A DNA stretch of 64,000 bases, from NCBI RefSeq assembly GCF_001540865.1, contig NC_033629.1, positions 6,016,033-6,080,032 on the forward strand, written 5' to 3'. Each line of letters begins with the position of its first letter. Position 1 is the first letter of the stretch. Made by a program: the position numbers and the translations under genes. The stretch comes from Ananas comosus (taxonomy: Eukaryota > Streptophyta > Magnoliopsida > Poales > Bromeliaceae). The notes under the pieces are model-generated. The model was not told where the DNA came from and did no database searches. It saw nothing but the letters and a program-made list of their open reading frames with translations. Below are positions 57,330-64,000 of this stretch, piece after piece.

Positions 57330-60300
57330 TGGGTTTCATTGACTCTGGATGCACCGTTCTCATTTATGTATTTGCCAATAGCAAGGGCTAAAACAAAGTA
57401 GAGACGTTAAGGAGTGAGAGCTTACCCTACGCGTGGAGAACGGAGCAAGAGTTGCTGCTGTTGCCGTTGGGGACTTATCCTTTATTGGTCTAGGCCGATA
57501 GGAGGTAGTTTTAGAACTTAGAGATTGTCTTATATGTTTCCTTAGTGCGACTTAGAAACCTTATTTCTATTTCACGTTTGGTAATGGATGGTTATAAGTT
57601 TATTTTGAATCAAACGTTTGTTTCACATTTATTGAGAGAATGAATTGGATCGGTTATGGTTCTTGTAATTGACACATCGTCTATCACTTACATATGGATG
57701 TTAGTGTTAAGTACATTGATATGCATGGACATGAGAATATCATTGGTTATCACAAAGACCAGGAGAGGAGGTAAATAAAACGTAGTTTGTGGATCTTAGA
57801 CTGGGTCACATTGGGAGAATGATAGGATTAAACAAGTTGGCTAAGAATGGGTGTCTTAGGTCCCTTACCTGCTGAACCATAGCCAGCTTGTGATCAGTGT
57901 CTCAAGGAGAAAATACTCAGTTCTCCTTTTGGTTAGACAACTGAGAAAGAGCTCTGAAGTACTCGCCGCTAATAGTCGATACTGGATGTATGTGGAACCT
58001 CATTCGGGTGTCTGCTTGGGTGGCCTATCTCTACTCTTACCTTTACTGATTGATTATTCAAGGATGGGTACGTGTTACTTATAAACACAAGTCGAAGCCT
58101 TTGAAAATTAAAGAGTTAGACAAGAAGTAGTGAACAAGCAAATGGGAAAACCAATTAAGGCCTTTCGATCAGATCGAGGAGGGGAATACCTTAGTACGGA
58201 TTTCCTAACCTACTCAAGGATTAATGGTATTGTCTCTCAATGGAACTTCTCCTGGAACCACCAGAATTGAAGATGGGGTGTCTGAACGGAGAAATCGAAA
58301 CTTGTTGATATGGCTTTCGAATCCATTGATGAGCTTTTACAGTCATTTACGTAATATCGTTTTGGGGTTACGCACTTCTTACGGCTATTTATGCATTTAA
58401 ACAGAGTGCCTTGCCAAATCTGTTCTGACCACACATATGAGGATGTGGCATGGTAGAAGCAAGTTGTTACTGATATTATAAACTTGGGGATGTCCAGCTT
58501 ATATTAAGAAATTAAAGACGGGACAGTTTGGAAAGCAGATTCAGTCAAGGGTAGATTCATTGGTATCCCAAAGAATCACTGGATACTATTTTTATCTCCC
58601 ATTGAGAGCCATAATGTGATTTGGTGAGCCGTCATGCCTCTTTCGTTGAAAGTGAATTTATTTGGCTGGACAGGCAGGGGAGAAAATAGGAACTAGATGA
58701 GAAAGTCTTTTAGAATCAAATATTCCAGAGAGCCCTCCCTGATAACTCTTACATTGAAGTTACAGCCGGCCACCTCGCAAGTCTAAGCTAGGGTCTCCAT
58801 CCTCCTGATAGATACATGGGATGGGGTAATTTATAGAGGAGATGGAGGAAATGGTCCTAATGGGAGATATAGACCAGTATTTTTTTTTTGAGATATCCTA
58901 AGACTTGTATATGCGAGCATGTCAGACATCGACTCCGATAAGGATGGCTTGGAAGCTATGAAGTCCGAAATGGATCCTCAATGTACTCCATATCAGTATG
59001 GACTTGTGGTAGGAATCCACCGGGAGGGTATATGTACCTATTTGGATGTAAATGGATTTTAGAGAAAGGATGGTTCTGATGAAAAGTAGAGACTTATAAA
59101 GCTAGGCTAGTAGCAAAAGGTTATAGTCAAACGCGAAGGCCGATTTGACTATCAGGATACCTTTACCGTAAGCTGATGCTTAAGTCTATCAGAACTTGCT
59201 TGTGCTATGCCTGCACACTATGACTATGGAGATCTTTGGCAAATGGATTGAAAACTGCCTTCCTAAATGGATATCTTTGAAGAGTGATATCTATATGGAG
59301 CCAGCCTTGGTTTCAGCTCCAAAGATGAGGCATTCAATAAGGGGTGCAAAGCTTCAACGATCCATATTATGGATTAAGCAAGTCTCGGAGTTGGAACACT
59401 CGTTTCAGATGATGCAATTGAGATCGTTCCAATTTCATCAAGAAATGAGGAAGAGCCGTGTGTATATAAAAAGATTAGTTTTGGAGTGCTGTTACTTTTC
59501 GTTACTGGTACGGTGGATGACATACTTCCTGATTGGGAATGACAATTCCTATGGCTTGAACATCGGTCAAGGTTATGTTATCTAAAGAGTTTGCTATGAT
59601 AAGACCTTGGAGAAGCATCTATCTCTAGGATAAAGGTCGTATAGGGATAGACCTTAAGAAGTTGCTTGGTTTTATCGCAAGTATGTTCATAGATGAAGTG
59701 CTGAAAAGGTTCCAGCATGGAGAATTCCCAAAAGGCTATTACCTCTAAGACATGGAATGCACCTCTAAGACTATGTCTCCTAAGAACATCTTGAAGAGAG
59801 AAGTCACACTGAGCAGGATCCCTTATGCTTCAGGCAGATAGGGAGCTTAATGTATGCGATGCTATGTACTAGACCTGATTATAGACAGGCTGTGAGTGTT
59901 CACGGCCTATATCAGGTCGAACCCAGGACAGGCACATGTGCGGTAGCGAAAGAATATCCTTAAGTACTTGAGAAGAAAAAGGATAGTTCCGTTGATTTTT
60001 GGAGGAGAGAACTCAGAATTGAATGGCTATGCGGATCGGACGTTATGGTCAGATAAGACGATAGAAAGTCTACGTCTGGGTATCTGTTTATTTGCAATGG
60101 TGAGGTCAATAGTTTGGAAAAGTTCCAAGCAAAAGACGATTGCAGATTTACTATGGAAGCAGAGTAACATCGCTGCATCTGAAGCTGCCAAGGAAAGCTG
60201 TTGGATCAAGAAATTTGTCACTAGTTTGGGGTGGTCCTTCCAGTAAGGATCCCGCCGACTATACTGTGATAATAATCGGCGCCGTAGCTTAGCTACAGGA

Positions 60301-60330
60301 AGGCCAGGTCTCATCAGAAATCCAAGCACA
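57330..60330 (+). pseudogene. Ty1/copia polyprotein with many frameshifts
   Basis: Recognisable in order across changing frames: protease DSGCT (about 57342); pre-integrase GNGARVAAVAV-like (57437) and GHIGE (57805); integrase pieces DYSR-GY (58060) and MGKPIKAFRSDRGGEYL-like (58140-58195), then VS-WN..SW and VSERRNR-like (58280); RT pieces YKARLVAKGYSQT (59092-59130), the MD-KTAFLNG-L-E-IYM block (59240-59300); RNase H pieces MSPKNILKREVTLSRIPYA (59775), LMYAMLCTRPDY (59850) and QSNIAASEAAKE-CWIKKFV (60160-60215). Order protease-integrase-RT-RNase H is diagnostic for copia. The residues are well kept while the frame changes every 30-100 bases. Confidence 0.82.
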
Positions 60331-62758
60331 GGGTGAGCGCGGTATCACAAGGATCAGAGAGTTACCATCAAGGATAAACATATTGAAGTGCAGAGGTTGC
60401 CCCATGGATAAATGTTGCGGGACCCCTAACAGGCATTGACTCAGCAGAAACTGAGACTCATCTTGAGGAGATTGGGCATTAGGTACATGGCTTATTGGCT
60501 TTAGTGCAGACGGTGAGATGTGTAGTGTGATGGCGCCCGTAGAGCGCTATCAGCTGACCGCATTTTATGGGTTTCGTAATGGAGCGATATATGTTGTTAC
60601 GTTAGATGCTGTATATTTGATATGAATTGGTGTGACCTGGTGCATGTTAAATGTTCCATGAATTCCTTTGAATTAAGTAGAGATGAGAATTGTATCTCAA
60701 GATGAAGGATTTGAGGATGAGCGGAGAGTGTATTGTGATTGATCATAATGATGCTGGCTGCGAGGGTCGAGGGATCAGGGTTGGTTTGTCCGAGGGGACG
60801 AGTGGGAGCGAGAGAGTGGTGCGGGCGTGTGGGAACGAATCTGCAAGGCAAGAATCGAGATGTGAAACAACAGTGGAGGAGAGAACATAGACAAAAGTGA
60901 ATTGTTAAGAGAGAACAGAGAGTAGTAGTAGCTGTAGCGTGAAAACACTAAACAACAATATATACGAAAAACAGAAATGGACATGTCAAAACAAATACAT
61001 TCAGATAACAGATAAACATAGAGATCAGAGAATGTATAGCAGTGGATACAAAAAAAAACTAGAAATCCATTAACCTGCAACAAACCAAACGGAAAAATAC
61101 ATTCAAATAATGAAAGGTAAACTGATAAGTAATTGAAACATATAGCAACAACATAAACTAAGCCACACATAAAAGCCAACAATGAGACAAAAATTAAAGA
61201 TAAAATATAGATGGTAATTGGCATGCAGAAATCAAGAACTAACAAAAAAAAAATCAGGAAAATTAGTGTAATGAATTATAAAATGTAGGAGATCATATCG
61301 CATCAGTCCAGGAATAAGAAGAAGATAATTAAAGAAAATCTAAGACATATATAATGATAAGGCAAAAACATCAGAATCCTCAGCCGGAAAATATGGTGTA
61401 ATGAAGAAGATACAAGAGTAAAACCAAAATAAGAGCTATCTAGATAAACAACTGTCAATTTGTCATTAAATATGACGAGGGATGGGTTTAGACGAAAATA
61501 AAAACCATAGAAAACCTCCACTCAGTTGAGAAATATAAGCGAGTAGAAGAAATTGATTAATTGGTACCGGTAACTGACCATAGAGGTTCAGCTCCGAGAA
61601 TAAGAATAATATTTCACATTAATCTGACTGGATAGAACCACATACATGACTGCTAGGCACACTTAGAAGGTGGAATAGTGAGAAACTAAATAAGAATAAT
61701 ATATTAAATATATTCAATAATTAGGATGAATCAAAAAAGTAATTGAGATCATCGAAAAGAGTTATCGAAATGATGATGTGGATGGAGATCGCAATAATAC
61801 AAAATCCACTAATCAGACAGAAATAGAACACTAGATATCACACACATAAGAAATCGCGCAATGATAGATAAATTAATATACGATTAAAAAGAAGTATAAG
61901 CAGGATGGATTAATAATAATATATAATAATATAGTAATAGAATACTAAAGTATTATAGATATCATAGTAAAAAAGAAACTAAATTCCAATTGTGGTTTCA
62001 ATTAAGAAGGATAAATTTATGTGAAAATAATGACATAGTGTATTTACTATACAATTATAAATAATAATGAGGACTTATGTGTAAATGTCTGACAATGAAT
62101 CGAATTAGAATTAGGATTCGAATTCGTAATTCATAAACCAAACTGCTGGGTTAATGGATCAATCTAATCGGAATAGGATTCGATTAGGGATTACGTTAAG
62201 GTTTTCTCATTATAACATAGTGATTAGCATATGAGCATATTAAATTATGGAAAATTAGTAAAAAGGGAAAAAGAAAACCCTAGCGTCAATCCTTTCTTTT
62301 ACTTAATACACACCAAAGACAATCAATCAAAATAATACAGATACAAAAAAAGTAGCATTAAGCAACATCTAGAAAAAGAAACTTGCGATCTTCCTCAGAG
62401 TCGACGCGAAGAATAAGTGTCGTGATCGGATCACTGGTTATTGAAGCGGTCGTCGGATTCGATCATAAGGGTCGTGTTTCTGTGTGGACGCTTGCCGGTA
62501 GGAGCCGGGCGCTTGCGCGCTAACCGAGAGACGAACAAATTTACCAACGATTGTGCGACTTCCAGCGGGGGTAGATCTCGACCGCGGAGTAAAATAAAAG
62601 TATATAGATCCTATTTGATTAGATTATTAAGATCATTGATTAAATGATTCTTTAAAACGAAACACGGAGGTGATCTTTGGTGTTTTCAGAAAAATTTTTT
62701 GAATTGTGTTATTTTCTTCCGCTGCGTGCACATGTGATTTTCTGTTAGCATCGCTCCA
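60331..62758. other. Copia 3' region and flanking repeat DNA
   Basis: After RNase H come 'gcgcccgtagagcgctatca' and AG-rich DNA. Around 62400-62757 the sequence resembles an LTR end ('cttccgctgcgtgcacatg'). I could not define LTR borders or a target duplication. No gene seen. Confidence 0.35.
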
Positions 62759-63184
62759 CTAAGGTGGTGCTCGAAACAGCTTCTCCATCATTGCATCAAC
62801 CACTTCTCGGACAATCCAGGTGGTCGACGTTCTCGCATCAAAACGTCCTCGGGCTGCAACTCCTTGAACGTCGCTGAGGCGCTCCAAAGCCGGAAAAATC
62901 GACCCGCTCGGGCTCCCTCGCCAGCACGGGAATAATGCGCCATCCGTCGTCGGTCTCTCGGGAAGCTGTAATGCCGCAAAGCCAGCCTCCTGCCCGAGGT
63001 GCGGTCGCCGGTGCGCACGTGAAGCGCTGGGCTGCGGGGGACTGCGCCCTCGTTGCGACGTCCACTGACGGTGCTGGCTGGTGTGGGGACCTTGGGTCTC
63101 CTCGGAAGGCTGGCGGCCTGCTAAAATAGGAGGTCCTCGAGAGGCTGCGTTTCGGATCCCGCGCCTTTCCTGCCGTTGAGCCAC
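62759..63184 (-). pseudogene. Gag fragment of a minus-strand gypsy-type element
   Basis: The minus frame ends in FDARTSTTWIVREVVDAM and MEKLF, which fits the Gag pattern 'F.G.....W...W...MEKLF' of plant chromoviruses. The frame just before it (KELQPEDV) supplies the usual 'LQPP.F' motif one frame over. It lies about 0.5 kb inside the primer site at 63707-63718, as expected for gag. The sequence breaks off at 62758, probably because of a later insertion. Confidence 0.5.
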
Positions 63185-63706
63185 CCGTCGGCCTGTCGCT
63201 GCGCGCTGCCGTGCGTGCGTGCGCCAACAGATCGAGTGGAGAACCGCAAGCTGGGCCTCAAGGTCAGGACCTTGCTAGATCTGGAAGTAGCGGAGGTCTC
63301 GATCCTCCTCGGGGGGTGTGCCGCATCATGCCGCCCCGGCGGACGTGGGGAGCGTGGAATCGACATCGGTCACTACAAAACACTAAAAGCGGCAAGTTGA
63401 GTAATCACTGCTATCGCAACCACGCTCAAATAGATAAACCTCAAATCATGCTGAAAAGTAAGGAAGTAGTCCGTTCACTACTAACTGCCCGATATTACGG
63501 TTGTCGCCGCCAAACGTTAACCCTCCGCTTGAAGTTAGAAAGCCGATACCTCCGATCGAACTCTTAACTTTTTATTGAGTTATCAAGACACCCAATCAGG
63601 ATACTTTCGCTGCCACACGTCAAATACGACCGTCGTCTCTCACGAGCCTATTTCCTATATCCAACCGGCCGTAATGGTTTGCTTAGGTCCACAAAGTCAA
63701 CCCTAG
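63185..63706 (-). other. 5' leader of the minus-strand gypsy-type element
   Basis: Between primer site and gag. Contains several short frames without motif support. Confidence 0.4.
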
Positions 63707-63718
63707 GCTCTGATACCA
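63707..63718 (-). promoter_or_regulatory. Primer binding site, tRNA-iMet
   Basis: Minus strand reads TGGTATCAGAGC, nine bases from the LTR end at 63728. It shows that the element runs leftwards and that the LTR to its right is the 5' LTR. Confidence 0.9.
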
Positions 63719-63727
63719 AAATTAATC

Positions 63728-64000
63728 TGTCACGCCCGGGACGGCGAAGGCCTCCCTCCCGGTAGCGTTCCAGACTACCACTATGTCTACACATATTAAG
63801 GCGTCTACAACAAAAGCGGAAGTGAAAGCAAGAGATGAGAACAAATAAAAGAAGTGAAATAACTCGCATATAATAATTATCAGAGCGACACGTAAAGTTC
63901 TTATCATCTACACCAAAGTAAAGAAAAAAGCTAGACCAATAAAAGAAACCATAAGTAGTACAATATCTGTCTCTAGTACAAAAATGGTGGTCTCTAGTAC
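63728..64000 (-). mobile_element. 5' LTR (partial) of the minus-strand gypsy-type element
   Basis: As written it starts TGTCACGCCCGGGACGGCGA, so on the minus strand it ends ...CGGGCGTGACA. It continues past the window end and is homologous to the LTR beginning near 47541. Confidence 0.85.

Overview
The window is repeat-dense nuclear DNA of a flowering plant. The evidence is GT-AG introns, FAR1/MuDR-type transposase, Ty1/copia and Ty3/gypsy elements with TG...CA LTRs and 5-bp target duplications, MITEs, and the plant-only 'plant mobile domain'. I could not fix the species. Almost everything is transposable element. The one candidate host gene (a dsRNA-binding-like/coiled-coil protein, 22537-39742) is split by a 16.5-kb retrotransposon.

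Layout. 1-3268: a truncated copy of a 4.2-kb LTR family (copy A). 3296-4454: a foldback element, a (TA)n tract and repeat ends. 4455-11518: a MULE with ~175-bp TIRs, an apparently intact two-exon transposase gene (minus), a GRF zinc-finger gene with a 4-nt frameshift (plus), a captured coiled-coil gene fragment, and a solo LTR (9902-10875) in its right arm. 11861-22150: three related MITEs. The first is split by a 9.2-kb LTR-type insertion (11874-21083).

That 9.2-kb block is the most unusual object here. It is written with the wrong chemical polarity: it makes sense only when complemented without being reversed. Read that way it shows TG...CA ends, a nested 5.2-kb retrotransposon with 806-bp LTRs, a tRNA-iMet primer site, a polypurine tract, an 806-codon open frame with Gag and RNase H features, and a Tourist-like MITE with a TAA duplication. 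Neither normal strand shows any of this. The flip coincides with the transposon ends, and the TGATA target duplications stay in normal polarity. No DNA rearrangement can do this, so it points to a data-handling error applied to one insertion.

22537-39742: the host-like reading frame is interrupted by a Tat-lineage Ty3/gypsy element (23133-39678; TSD AGCAG) with gag, protease, RT, RNase H, a second RNase H and integrase. It also carries an antisense gene encoding a plant mobile domain protein with two GT-AG introns. A 4178-bp solo LTR (copy B, 27294-31471, TSD TAGCC) splits the protease/RT frame. Nearly all in-frame stops fit C-to-T or G-to-A change, as expected for methylated, silenced DNA.

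39743-41622 is unassigned. 41623-~44780 is copy C of the 4.2-kb LTR. From ~44795 to the end are two copies of another repeat, a minus-strand gypsy-type element (LTR fragments at ~47541 and 63728, PBS, gag), a 100-N gap, and a plus-strand copia polyprotein (57330-60330). The copia frame is broken by many small indels although residues are conserved, which resembles unpolished long-read sequence.
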